DNA of 37,555 nt from Candidatus Sumerlaeota bacterium (GCA_016928695.1 JAFGKF010000159.1:1-37555); one strand, 5' to 3'. Positions 5,901 through 13,718 are shown, counted from the first letter of the stretch. The notes: generated by a model from the sequence alone, not told the origin. Numbers and translations: made by a program.

Positions 5901-8005
5901 GGGTGGCGAGCCAGCACGGCGAGGGGCTGGTCGGGCTGAACGCCGTCGAGCGAATAGCGACCATCGGCACCCGTCGTGGTGGTCTGGAGCAGACGCCACC
6001 CCCCGCCGGGACCGCCGCCGCCGGGACCGCCGCGGAATCCCCCTCGCCCACCGCCGTATCGCACTCCCACGGTGGCTCCTCCGATGGTGCGTCCGGCGGT
6101 GTCGAAGACCCGGCCCTGGATCCGCGCCGCGGGCTCGAGGTAGATGGTGTGCCCCAGAATGTCACTGCCGCTCACCGTCAGCGCCGTGCGGACCGCGGAC
6201 AGGTAGAGGGGAGCCTCGGCAAAGAGGTCCCAGACGCCCTCGCCCACATGCTCCACTCGGAAGAAACCCGTCTGATCTGTGAACGCATTCAGAGTGGCGT
6301 CGCCTCCCCTCAGCCGCACCTCGCCACCGATCACCGGTTCGCGCGTTCGGCGGTTGAGGACATGGCCGGCGAACGCAACGCCCTGCCCGAGACGGATGCG
6401 GATGCCTGAGACGATGGCACGGTCCTCCAGATCGATCCCCCTCAGCGTTGTTCCCGCGTGGCCAGGGGCGACGGCGTACAGTCGATGCTCGCCCTCGGGG
6501 AGAAAATGGGTCTGAAACGTCCCCCCGCTGACAGTGAACGTGTCTCCTTCGCTGCCGGAGAGCTCATGGATGGCCCGAACCTCGGCGCCGAGGAGACCTG
6601 TGTCGGTCACCTTCGAGACCACCTCACCCGTCACACTGGCGCCCCTCGGGACCTGAAGTGTCCGATGGGTGGATGGCGTGAGATCACGGAAGAGGGTCAC
6701 GGGAGCGGCACTTGCCCGGACCACGACGGATCGACTCTCACCCCGCCGGAGCCCCTCGACTGTGAAGGTCCCCGTGTCGTCGGTCAGAGTCCACTGATCG
6801 GGCTGAGCCAGTGGGATCGGAATCCGTGCGAACCAGTTGAAGGGACCCCGGAAGGGCATGGGGGAGTCGGGCATCAGCTGGACGAGGGCATCGGCGACGG
6901 GGCGACCTGCGGCATCCAGGACACGCCCCTGGATGGCCTGGGTCGCTCGCAGATCGAGCACTGTTCCGGCGAGCACCTCCCCCGGCAGTGTGAATGTGGG
7001 GAATGGGTCATCGAGTCTCAGGCCTCGCACTGTGGCGTGGAGATCGATGGGGCCCGGTGGCAGGTCGCGCAGTGTGAAGATGCCCCGGGCATCGCTCTGC
7101 GCCACGACACCGGTGTGCAGTGATTCGCCCCCCTCCATCTCAGAGGGGATGGTCGCCCAGATGTGCACCCCCTCGACGGGGGCACCGCTGGGGCCGTGGA
7201 CGAATCCCTCGATGCCCGCCCCCTCGGGCAGCAGAACATCGGTCAGCACTCCACCCCGCAGCGCCGCGGTCTCCCACCGCCGGAGTCGAACGGGGCCATG
7301 GCCCGGGGCGCTCACGTGGAGGTGGGAGTCAAGGGGGCGCTCGAGTGCGCTCAGCGTGAACTCCCCGGTGTCAGTCGCCGAGGAGCGGACGATCCACCAG
7401 CCCGACGCATGCTGGGCGGCGAAGTGGATCAGGCCCCCGGGAAGGGGGCTCCCATCGTGGGCCACCGCGCGGCCGGTGAGAGATGTTGTCCGCGGAACGG
7501 TCAGAGCGAGTCCCTCATAATCCATGCCCCAGTCGACCGAGATCGGTGCACCGACCAGAAACATCTCGCTCTCGGACAGCATCAGGGCCATCCACCATCG
7601 ACCGGGCTCCACCTCATCGATGCGGAGGAGCCCCTCGTCATCGGTGGTTGTCGTGTGTGCCGGCGCAATGTCCCAGAGCCCCTCCCGTTGGGGGAGATCG
7701 GCGGTGAGGACCGCGATGTGGGGGAGAAGACGGATCTCGAGGCCCGGGACTGGCTCACCCTCGGCGTCGCGGATGATGCCGGAGACGGAGCTCTGCGCCT
7801 GTGGGGTCTCCTGCAGGGGGATCGCGATGGCGTCGGGGGAACCTTCCGCCTCTTCGAGGGGGGGCTGTGCCTCTCCCTCGGTGGCGGATGGCGTCACAGT
7901 GGGTGTCTGAGTCGGAGTGTCCCCCGGCCCGCAGGCACCGAGTGCCAGCGCAAGCGCAAGACTGAGCAGAATGACGGGGAGTGATCCCCACCCACATCGG
8001 GACAT
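2963..8005 (-). CDS. Giant lipoprotein of ~17 carboxypeptidase-regulatory-like repeats
   Basis: About 1680 residues from the ATG at 8005 (gggag eight bases upstream; an in-frame GTG at 8020 adds only five residues). The signal peptide ends in the lipobox LGAC (Cys25, Gly at +2), followed by a Thr/Pro/Glu-rich linker to about residue 70. The rest is a chain of repeats of about 85-105 residues, each beginning like 'G.V.d..G.Pl.gA.V' and containing 'T d..G.f....l.pG.y.l...a.Gy', the pattern of CarboxypepD_reg / SdrD-B-like beta-sandwiches. I count 17. Repeats 7, 8, 10, 11 and 13 carry Gly/Arg/Phe-rich insertions of about 9-20 residues. No enzyme domain, no anchor other than the lipid, and no dockerin or adhesin end is seen. 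It is probably an extended cell-surface fibre or scaffold; the partner is unknown. Confidence 0.85.
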   Translation of the reverse strand: MSRCGWGSLPVILLSLALALALGACGPGDTPTQTPTVTPSATEGEAQPPLEEAEGSPDAIAIPLQETPQAQSSVSGIIRDAEGEPVPGLEIRLLPHIAVLTADLPQREGLWDIAPAHTTTTDDEGLLRIDEVEPGRWWMALMLSESEMFLVGAPISVDWGMDYEGLALTVPRTTSLTGRAVAHDGSPLPGGLIHFAAQHASGWWIVRSSATDTGEFTLSALERPLDSHLHVSAPGHGPVRLRRWETAALRGGVLTDVLLPEGAGIEGFVHGPSGAPVEGVHIWATIPSEMEGGESLHTGVVAQSDARGIFTLRDLPPGPIDLHATVRGLRLDDPFPTFTLPGEVLAGTVLDLRATQAIQGRVLDAAGRPVADALVQLMPDSPMPFRGPFNWFARIPIPLAQPDQWTLTDDTGTFTVEGLRRGESRSVVVRASAAPVTLFRDLTPSTHRTLQVPRGASVTGEVVSKVTDTGLLGAEVRAIHELSGSEGDTFTVSGGTFQTHFLPEGEHRLYAVAPGHAGTTLRGIDLEDRAIVSGIRIRLGQGVAFAGHVLNRRTREPVIGGEVRLRGGDATLNAFTDQTGFFRVEHVGEGVWDLFAEAPLYLSAVRTALTVSGSDILGHTIYLEPAARIQGRVFDTAGRTIGGATVGVRYGGGRGGFRGGPGGGGPGGGWRLLQTTTTGADGRYSLDGVQPDQPLAVLARHPSYAQAEVRDIRVEPGGVRAPVNLTLTEGGTLVGRVIDEEERPIADAEVRHARQPEDGPQWGRGGGGVMGVFFRGNEQGENIEHTDAQGRFRFEHLLPGDYTVVAQAEGYTYQASEDVVILDGVESEEVTLRLSPGVAIAGRVVDTEGTPLAEAQVTCVAMDRSRPAFRQVVTSEAGSFEITGLDERSHTLSASAMGFDQTSLDVTAPTASVELVLERAGVLVGRVIEEYTGDPVVAFEVSARRQGRRGGGPGGGPGGGFGGGAAPIEREFNDPEGRFEIEGVVAGEWSMTVTSPGYATAMAGNIEVSNATRTEEVVITMVRGGILRGQVVTATQPPEPIAGALVSERGSRAQPFFGGGGFRPPGRGQAPQHLTDEEGRFTMLDLSPGEHTIEATAPGYLEATARAVIPSGGEAEELTLVLRQGGTVVGRVVSSRDRTPLPGARVAFPDEGFLEDLADDLVNRGATTNTEGRFEMLGAPAGNTRLIVTHGDFARLETSNILIREGEVTDVGDLRISTGGRIIGWVIDAEGEFLPGAGIFLEGPNGFDAATTDETGEFMFDRLAPGQYVATMSEAGGFRGGRGGGDRSGARLSQTVTIREDEETEVVFVREPGFTVSGRVTDEGEPVGNIQVDLTSDSADDPVSESGSAVTDDSGDYSISDMSPGTYQVSATQRARRRGNIPLRTDSLTIESADVTFNIELPRSTISGTVRNTEGEPIDGARITALRDTEVESFLSSGRGGDASARTNSSGQYTVDRVQEGDLTLLVRREQDNYGYATRDLTVGFGEEVTGIDFTLSEAARVVGRAYARANGQPMPTLFAIVTDAGGRDVLRENISVNPEGMYALDGLSDGWHEITAFATGFAPILADTVSIPGPGDTEHDLVFDEGGTLVVTVETHEGEPIAQARVELLTTSGEELPQPRNANEAEHFTDNLGVARLEHQPIGSFTLRVAHSGHREDRRLITIGNGRTETETVRLDPVE
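5107..5165 (-). repeat. Glycine-rich loop (repeat 10 of giant lipoprotein)
   Basis: Low-complexity coding stretch giving repeated GGGPGGG-type residues inside the beta-sandwich unit of the giant lipoprotein, just before the conserved 'd..GRF' strand. A related loop lies at about 5995-6058 in repeat 7. The DNA is short ccc/ccg/cct runs, so it is prone to slippage. Confidence 0.6.
5995..6058 (-). repeat. Glycine-rich loop (repeat 7 of giant lipoprotein)
   Basis: Coding low-complexity tract producing GGGRGGFRGG and GPGGGGPGGG motifs. It occupies the same place in its repeat unit as the loop at 5107-5165. The position between two strands of the predicted sandwich suggests a flexible surface loop rather than a structural strand. 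Confidence 0.6.
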
Positions 8006-8020
8006 GGCACGAACTCCCAC

Positions 8021-8206
8021 ACCGTCGATCAGGGTGCTGGTCTCCCCATCTCACTCGCGCCCGCAGTCTCCCTCTCTGGCGGGGGGAACGGCAATGATTT
8101 TCAGCGATTCGCCCAACCCCAGGCGACCTCCCCTGGTCTTCATCCTTGCACTCTTGCAGGGGATGCGGAGGGTGTGCCAACACGTCAGGCCTGTGGAGGA
8201 AACGCG
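8021..8206. promoter_or_regulatory. Divergent intergenic region
   Basis: About 200 bases between the divergent lipoprotein genes starting at 8005 (minus) and 8207 (plus). It must hold both promoters. The least GC-rich part, around 8090-8112 (gcaatgattttcagcgattc), is the likeliest place, but I could not match convincing -35/-10 pairs with 16-18-base spacing. Confidence 0.35.
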
Positions 8207-9529
8207 GTGTTCAGAGTCATCCATGTGATTGCAGTCCTGGGGCTCCTGCTGGGGCTTGGGGCCTGCGACTCGTCCGAACCCATCACTCCGGTGACGACCA
8301 TCCAGTCCACCGTCTTCGCCCCCCATGCTCAGGGGGGGCAGTGGGAGACGGCGAGTGAGACCACTCGGCGCAATGTGTGGGACAACTATGAGAGGGAGTT
8401 CGAGGAGCTCCGCCGTGCCAAGGGCTGGCAGAGGCTCTGGCGTCTCGCGCGCGAGGGACACCACTTCTTCCCGGAGGAGAGACTCGCGTGGCTCAATCTC
8501 TCCACGGCGCTGTACATCTGGGGCGACTTCGGCCAGGCGATCACCGCGGCCCACGGGGCGCTGGCCGAGGAGCGGCGAGAGGATCACCACCCCGACACGG
8601 GCAACACGATGCGCCCGCAGGCCTGGTGCAACATCGCCAGCTGTCAGATCGAGCTGAGGCAGCTCGGTGAGGCTCTGACGTCCACCGATGAGGCGATTGC
8701 GATCAACGATCGGTTCGCCCGCGCGTGGCTTCTCCGGGGCGAGGTGCTTCATCGCCTCGGGCGCGATGCCGAGGCTCTGGAGTCGTACGAGACGGCCCTC
8801 GCACTCGAGCCTCAGCCCCCCGACATCGTCCCCTCGGACCACATCCTTCTCTCCGAGACGCTGCGTGCCCTCGGGCAAGACGAGGCCGCGGCGCAGGCAC
8901 TGCGGCGTGCCATCTCCGAGATGCCGATCGAGTTCGGCTTTCACTTCTATCTCGGCCGGATCCTGCGCGATCAGGGAGACCTCGAGGCGGCGCACTTCGA
9001 GTTTCAGCATGAGATCGCGCTTCGACCCGACAGTCCCTACCTCGAGCGGGCGCTCACGGCGCTGGGGGAGATGGCGGCGGAGGCCCAGTCAATGCCCGGG
9101 AGTGAGGCCCATCAGCCACTCCTCCGCCTTGCAGAGGCGGAGCAGCTTCGGTCTCAGGGAGACGTCGACGCGGCCATCGCGATCTGGGAGGAGCGGCTCG
9201 CCGCTCGCCCAGCGGATGAGAGCGCGATCTTTCTCCCGCTCATGGTCGCCCGGGCGCTGGCATCGGCGAGTCGCCCGGCGGAGGCCTCCGAGTGGTATGG
9301 GCGAGTGATCGAACGCGATCCACTTTTCGTGCCTGCCATCGTGGAGAGGGCTGAGGTCTTCGACTCACTGGGTGAGACGGATCGGGCACTCGACGCTCTG
9401 GTGGATGCCCAGCGGATCGATCCCTTCAACTGGCGACTGGAGCAGCACTACGCGGCCAATCCGCACCGCACGCGGGAGGTCCAGGTGCGAATGGAGGCGA
9501 GAGTGCAGTCGGAACCCGCCTCGCCCTGA
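8207..9529 (+). CDS. TPR-repeat lipoprotein
   Basis: 440 residues from the GTG at 8207; tggagga six bases upstream favours it over the GTG at 8174. The signal peptide ends LGAC with Cys20 and Asp at +2, which in enteric bacteria retains a lipoprotein in the inner membrane. The mature protein is helical with several tetratricopeptide units. The clearest run from 'AWCNIASCQIELRQLGEALTS' to 'RAWLLRGEVLHRLGRDAEAL', with further units 'LLSETLRALGQDEAAAQALR', 'LGRILRDQGDLEAAHFEF' and one near the end, 'ERAEVFDSLGETDRALDAL'. TPRs mediate protein contacts; no enzyme domain is visible. The gene ends 58 bases before the DUF5752 gene, so it may share transcription with the trehalose genes, although its job there is not evident. 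Confidence 0.8.
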   Translation: MFRVIHVIAVLGLLLGLGACDSSEPITPVTTIQSTVFAPHAQGGQWETASETTRRNVWDNYEREFEELRRAKGWQRLWRLAREGHHFFPEERLAWLNLSTALYIWGDFGQAITAAHGALAEERREDHHPDTGNTMRPQAWCNIASCQIELRQLGEALTSTDEAIAINDRFARAWLLRGEVLHRLGRDAEALESYETALALEPQPPDIVPSDHILLSETLRALGQDEAAAQALRRAISEMPIEFGFHFYLGRILRDQGDLEAAHFEFQHEIALRPDSPYLERALTALGEMAAEAQSMPGSEAHQPLLRLAEAEQLRSQGDVDAAIAIWEERLAARPADESAIFLPLMVARALASASRPAEASEWYGRVIERDPLFVPAIVERAEVFDSLGETDRALDALVDAQRIDPFNWRLEQHYAANPHRTREVQVRMEARVQSEPASP

Positions 9530-9587
9530 GCTTGACCTGCGAGGGGAAAACCTCAACCATGCCAGCGATCTTGTCGAAGAGGGTGAC

Positions 9588-10253
9588 ATGCTGGAGCCGT
9601 TTCGCATTCACGACTGCGCGCTGATTGTCCGCATGGGGGGGGTGCCCGATGCGATGAATCTGCGCGAGCTGCGCGACCGCGTTGTGACCTGCCCCCCGGA
9701 GTGCCTGTACCACCACTTCTGCGAGACGCTTCTGCGCGCCACCTTCGACGACCCGGAGTTTCGCAACGACTTCGCCGTCTGGGCGAGCCGGGCGCTCCAC
9801 GACCGCGCCCTGGCCGAGCAGCTCGGCGTGATCGATCCCTACACGTTCGACGACCGCGAGGCGCTGCGGGCCGAGGTGCTCGACATCATCGCGGACCGCC
9901 TGCATGAGCTCCCGATGGTCCCATGGGCCAAGAGGGGCGAGGAGTTCAACTTCATGCGCGCGGTCACCGTCGTCTTCGACACGGGGCATGATATCACCGA
10001 GCCCTCTGACCTCCCAGGGGCCATCGAGCGGATGACCCGGAGCAGTCTCTACTACCACTTTGTGGAGGCGCGCCGCCGCACCGATGGCGGCACCGATGAT
10101 TTCTCCACGTGGCTGAGTGCAGGCGACGGAGAGGCCAAGGCGCTGATCCAGGCTCTCCAGAGCGTCGATTTCTACTTCCTCACCCTCGGCGAGCTGAAGA
10201 CCAAGCTGATCCAGGTGACCCGGCGCGCTCTGAACAAGGGGGGACAGAGGTGA
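9588..10253 (+). CDS. DUF5752 family protein with internal duplication
   Basis: 221 residues from the ATG at 9588 (gaagaggg just upstream). The sequence fits DUF5752, a family of unknown function seen beside trehalose synthase genes. Two copies of one domain of about 110 residues are visible: LYHHF (40-44) and LYYHF (154-158), DFAVW (61-65) and DFSTW (171-175), DPYTF (83-87) and DFYFL (194-198), LRAEVLDII (93-101) and LKTKLIQVT (203-211). The constant offset of 110-114 residues argues for tandem duplication. No signal peptide or membrane segment, so it is cytoplasmic. Its stop overlaps the treT GTG, so the two are translationally coupled and a TreT accessory or regulatory role is reasonable inference. 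The family name is recalled, not searched. Confidence 0.7.
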   Translation: MLEPFRIHDCALIVRMGGVPDAMNLRELRDRVVTCPPECLYHHFCETLLRATFDDPEFRNDFAVWASRALHDRALAEQLGVIDPYTFDDREALRAEVLDIIADRLHELPMVPWAKRGEEFNFMRAVTVVFDTGHDITEPSDLPGAIERMTRSSLYYHFVEARRRTDGGTDDFSTWLSAGDGEAKALIQALQSVDFYFLTLGELKTKLIQVTRRALNKGGQR

Positions 10254-11485
10254 GCATCTCCCTTGCAGCCTACACGGATGTGGTCGGTGCTCCGGCCATC
10301 GAGCAGCTGCATCAGCTGGCTGACGATCTGGCGGGGATGCGAGTGGTGCACGTCAACTCCACCAAGTCGGGTGGGGGAGTGGCGGAGATCCTCTCGTGGC
10401 TGATCCCACTGATGAACGAGCTCGGCCTCGATGCCTCGTGGGAGGTGATCGAGGGCAACGCGCCCTTCTTCGATGTCACCAAGAGCATGCACAACGGATT
10501 CCAGGGCAATCCCGTCGATCTGAGCGATGAGGCGAAGGCCGCCTACATCGAGACCAATGTCTCGAACGCCGAGCGCCTCCGCCCCATTCTCGAGGGAGCG
10601 GATTTCGTCTTCATTCACGACCCCCAGCCGGCCTCACAGATCGAGCTGACCCCCCATCGGAGGGGGAAATGGATCTGGCGCTGCCACATCGACGCCTCCC
10701 ATCCCTCGCGCTCCGTCTGGAAGTTCGTCAGCCAGTTCGCACGGCAGTACGACGCGAGCATCTTCTCGATGCCCCAGTTCGCCAAGTCGCTTCCGCATCC
10801 GCAGTTCATCATCGCGCCGAGCATCGATCCGCTCAGCGAGAAGAACCGCGAGCTGGCCCCCGGTGAGATCAAGTCTGTGCGCGACCGATTCGGACTCGAT
10901 CCGAAGAGGCCGATTCTCACCCAGATCTCACGCTTCGACCGGTTCAAGGATCCCCTCGGAGTGGTCCGCGCATTCCGCACGCTGCAGATCGACCCGCGCC
11001 CCCAGCTCGTCCTCGCGGGGGGCGGCGCCACCGACGATCCCGAGGGGCAGATGGTCCTCGACGAGGTGCGAAAGGCCGCCGACGGCGATCCCGACATCCA
11101 CATCCTCTTCCTTCCCGGCGATGCTCACACCACGATCAACGCCCTTCAGAGAGCCTCGGACATCATTCTCCAGAAGTCCACGCGCGAGGGATTCGGCCTG
11201 ACGGTCACCGAGGGGCTGTGGAAGGCCAAGCCCGTGCTCGGCGGCGACACGGGCGGCATTCGGCTCCAGGTCTTCAACTATCACACGGGATTTCTGGTCA
11301 ACACGCCGGAGGGGGCCGCGCATCGCATCCGCTATCTGCTCCAGCACCGCGAGCGGATGAGAGCGATGGGGCGCAAGGGGCGAGAGTTTGTCCGCGAGAA
11401 TTTCCTCCTGACCCGCCATCTGCGCGAGTACTTGACTCTCATGCTCGGCCTCAAGCAGGAGCTCCGAGATCACCTCGCGGCCTGA
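10250..11485 (+). CDS. treT: Trehalose synthase TreT (GT4 glycosyltransferase)
   Basis: 411 residues from the GTG at 10250, which overlaps the upstream TGA by two bases. Characteristic TreT blocks are present: 'HVNSTKSGGGVAEIL' (residues 34-48), 'WEVIEGN' (64-70), 'FFDVTKSMHNGFQG' (73-86), 'FIHDPQP', and the C-terminal GT-B donor motif E-x7-E as EGFGLTVTE (Glu313 and Glu321). Family enzymes make trehalose reversibly from an NDP-glucose and free glucose in one step, without a phosphorylated intermediate. Length is as expected (about 410). It is followed ten bases later by otsB, giving a second route in the same operon. The enzyme should be cytoplasmic. A generic GT4 is the alternative, but the N-terminal block is quite specific. 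Confidence 0.85.
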   Translation: MSISLAAYTDVVGAPAIEQLHQLADDLAGMRVVHVNSTKSGGGVAEILSWLIPLMNELGLDASWEVIEGNAPFFDVTKSMHNGFQGNPVDLSDEAKAAYIETNVSNAERLRPILEGADFVFIHDPQPASQIELTPHRRGKWIWRCHIDASHPSRSVWKFVSQFARQYDASIFSMPQFAKSLPHPQFIIAPSIDPLSEKNRELAPGEIKSVRDRFGLDPKRPILTQISRFDRFKDPLGVVRAFRTLQIDPRPQLVLAGGGATDDPEGQMVLDEVRKAADGDPDIHILFLPGDAHTTINALQRASDIILQKSTREGFGLTVTEGLWKAKPVLGGDTGGIRLQVFNYHTGFLVNTPEGAAHRIRYLLQHRERMRAMGRKGREFVRENFLLTRHLREYLTLMLGLKQELRDHLAA

Positions 11486-11495
11486 GGCCTCCCCG

Positions 11496-12287
11496 ATGCC
11501 CACGGTGCCTCGCTCTCTCCCCGACGACTGGTTCGGCCCTCTCGCCCGTGCCTCCGCGCGGCTGCTCATGCTCGACTACGATGGGACGCTTGCGCCGTTT
11601 CGCGAGGAGCGCGACGAGGCGGTGCCGTATCCCGGCGTGCGCGAGACCCTCTCGGCGATTCTGGAGACGGGCCGCACGAGGCTGGTGATTGTCAGTGGGC
11701 GGGCGATCGACGATCTTCTCCCACTGCTCGCCCTCGATCCGGCGCCTGAGATCTGGGGATCGCACGGCTGGGAGCAGAGGCTGCCCAGCGGTGAGCGACA
11801 TCTTCTCCCCGCGCCCGGGGAGTCCACCGATGCCCTCGCCCAGGCCCAATCCCTCGCGGAGTCTCATGGTCTCGCCGGCCGCTGTGAGACGAAACCCGCC
11901 TGCCTCGCTGTGCACTGGCGAGGGCTGAGCGAGAGCGAGACAGCGGAGGTCCGCGAGCGTGCCAGCGCCCTGTGGCGTCCCCTCGCGGAGAACGTAGGCC
12001 TCGAGCTGCGGGAGTTCGATGGGGGCCTGGAGCTGCGCATCCCGGGACGCGACAAGGGGTGCGTGGTCGAAGCGATTCTCAGCGGGGCGCCGCCCGGCGC
12101 GTTCGCCGCCTATCTCGGCGACGATCTCACGGACGAGGATGCCTTCCGGGCCCTGGGCTCACGCGGTCTCTCTGTGCTCGTGCGTGAGAAGTCCCGTGCC
12201 AGTGCCGCCTCTCACTGGATCCACCCCCCCGAGGAATTGCTGGCATTTCTCCAGAGATGGGCGCAGTGTGATCAGTCGAGACCATGA
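11496..12287 (+). CDS. otsB: Trehalose-6-phosphate phosphatase
   Basis: 263 residues, HAD superfamily. The catalytic motif I is LLMLDYDGTLAPF near residues 24-36 with the nucleophile Asp and the general acid Asp two residues later. Motif II is 'LVIVSGR', the 'SHGWE' block resembles the 'GxHGxE' of OtsB, the Lys of 'RDKGCVVEAIL' is motif III, and motif IV is YLGDDLTDEDAF. It removes phosphate from trehalose-6-phosphate to give trehalose. gagg about eight bases before the ATG is a plausible ribosome site. The last four bases overlap the otsA start (ATGA), so OtsB and OtsA are translationally coupled in the order B-A. Confidence 0.92.
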   Translation: MPTVPRSLPDDWFGPLARASARLLMLDYDGTLAPFREERDEAVPYPGVRETLSAILETGRTRLVIVSGRAIDDLLPLLALDPAPEIWGSHGWEQRLPSGERHLLPAPGESTDALAQAQSLAESHGLAGRCETKPACLAVHWRGLSESETAEVRERASALWRPLAENVGLELREFDGGLELRIPGRDKGCVVEAILSGAPPGAFAAYLGDDLTDEDAFRALGSRGLSVLVREKSRASAASHWIHPPEELLAFLQRWAQCDQSRP

Positions 12288-13705
12288 CTGACACATCACA
12301 GCGGCTCATTGTCGTCTCCAATCGCCTCCCCATTGTCGTCTCCGAGGAGAACGGCCAATGGCGAGTTTCACCCGGCTCCGGTGGACTCGTCACCGCACTT
12401 GCGCCGGTTCTCCGTCAGCGGGGCGGGGTGTGGATCGGCTCGCCCGGCACACCGCCGGAGGCATCCGTCGACTCCCTTCTGGAGGAGGTCTCTCAGCGGG
12501 AGGGCTACACACTGCGTCCGGTCGCCCTCGAGGAGGATCTGATCAAGGGCTACTACGGCGGCTTCTCGAATGAGATCCTCTGGCCGCTCTTCCACGACAT
12601 GCTCGGCCGGTGCAACTTCGAGCCCGGCCACTGGGAGCCCTATCGCGAGGCGAACCGACGCTTCGCCCAGGTGATCGCCAGGGAGACGCAGCCCGACGAT
12701 TTCGTCTGGGTTCAGGACTATCACCTTCTGCTCGTCGGCGAGGCGCTCCATGGGATGGGTGTCGGCCGCCGCTGCGGCTTCTTCCTTCACATCCCGTTCC
12801 CCCCGCCCGACATCTTCCGCCGCCTGCCGTGGCGCCGCGACATCATCCAGGGGATGCTGCGCTATCGGCTTCTCGGCTTTCACACCGAGCACGACCGCCG
12901 CAATTTCCTGCGCACCGTCCGCGCGGTCATCCCCGAGGCCAGGGTCGAGTCACGCCGCCGGACCTCGATCGTCACGCTCGGCGACCTGGTCACGCGCGTC
13001 GGGGCGTTTCCCATCGGGATCGACTTCGACCAGTTTCAGGGGACGGCCAAGACCCACGAGGTCGATGAGTCGGCCTGGCTCTTCCACGAGAATCTCCCCA
13101 ACCGCAAGATCATCCTCGGCGTCGATCGCCTCGACTACACGAAGGGCATCCGGCGCCGCCTGCGCGCCTTCATGCTCTTCCTCGAGCAGCACCCCGAGTT
13201 TCACAAGCATGTGTCGCTCGTGCAGGTCGTCGTCCCCAGCCGCGTCGACGTCCCCGAGTATCAGGCGATCAAGCGGCAGCTGGACGAGATGGTGGGCCAC
13301 ATCAACGGCAAGTTCTCGTACGAGGGCTGGGTGCCCGTGCACTATGAGTTCCGGAGCATCCCCTTCGTCCAGCTGATCGGGGCCTATCGCGCCTCGGAGA
13401 TCTGCCTGGTCACCCCCCTGCGCGACGGCATGAATCTCGTCGCCAAGGAGTACTGCGCGAGCCACATCGACAACCGCGGCGTCCTGATTCTCAGCGAGTT
13501 CGCGGGTGCCGCCGCGCAGCTGAAGATCGGGGCCATCATGGTCAATCCCAACGACATCGTCGGGATCGCCGACGCGATCCACCAGGCGCTGACCATGGAC
13601 GAGGAGGAGAAGGTGGCGCGCATGAAGCGAATGCGCGTGGAGGTCCGCCGCAACGACGTCCACCGCTGGGCGGCGAGCTTCCTCCGCGCGGCGGATCTCG
13701 ACTGA
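12284..13705 (+). CDS. otsA: Trehalose-6-phosphate synthase
   Basis: 473 residues, glycosyltransferase family 20. Visible signatures: N-terminal RLIVVSNRLPIVV, 'FVWVQDYHLLLV', 'FFLHIPFPPPDIFRRLPWR', 'LLGFHTEHDRRNFL', the donor-site 'GVDRLDYTKGIRRRL', and 'TPLRDGMNLVAKEY' with the following 'SEFAGAA'. It joins UDP- or other NDP-glucose to glucose-6-phosphate to give trehalose-6-phosphate, the substrate of the overlapping otsB product. Full length for the family; all expected binding residues by eye are present. It is the last gene of the plus-strand trehalose block and faces the Dabb gene 13 bases away. Confidence 0.94.
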   Translation: MTDTSQRLIVVSNRLPIVVSEENGQWRVSPGSGGLVTALAPVLRQRGGVWIGSPGTPPEASVDSLLEEVSQREGYTLRPVALEEDLIKGYYGGFSNEILWPLFHDMLGRCNFEPGHWEPYREANRRFAQVIARETQPDDFVWVQDYHLLLVGEALHGMGVGRRCGFFLHIPFPPPDIFRRLPWRRDIIQGMLRYRLLGFHTEHDRRNFLRTVRAVIPEARVESRRRTSIVTLGDLVTRVGAFPIGIDFDQFQGTAKTHEVDESAWLFHENLPNRKIILGVDRLDYTKGIRRRLRAFMLFLEQHPEFHKHVSLVQVVVPSRVDVPEYQAIKRQLDEMVGHINGKFSYEGWVPVHYEFRSIPFVQLIGAYRASEICLVTPLRDGMNLVAKEYCASHIDNRGVLILSEFAGAAAQLKIGAIMVNPNDIVGIADAIHQALTMDEEEKVARMKRMRVEVRRNDVHRWAASFLRAADLD

Positions 13706-13715
13706 GAGCTCTCAG
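13702..13715. terminator. 14-base perfect palindrome at convergent junction
   Basis: ctgagagctctcag is a perfect palindrome that includes the otsA stop codon and ends just before the Dabb stop at 13719. With no unpaired loop it would be a short hairpin at best and has no T-run. It may be a bidirectional stop or protein site, or chance. Confidence 0.25.
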
Positions 13716-13718
13716 GAA

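Noticed and set aside
196-8005. A curli-like or type II secretion locus formed by CsgG-like, pseudopilin-like and giant lipoprotein genes
   Set aside because: Gene orientations differ, no other curli or secretion components are present and no shared operon exists; only proximity supports it.
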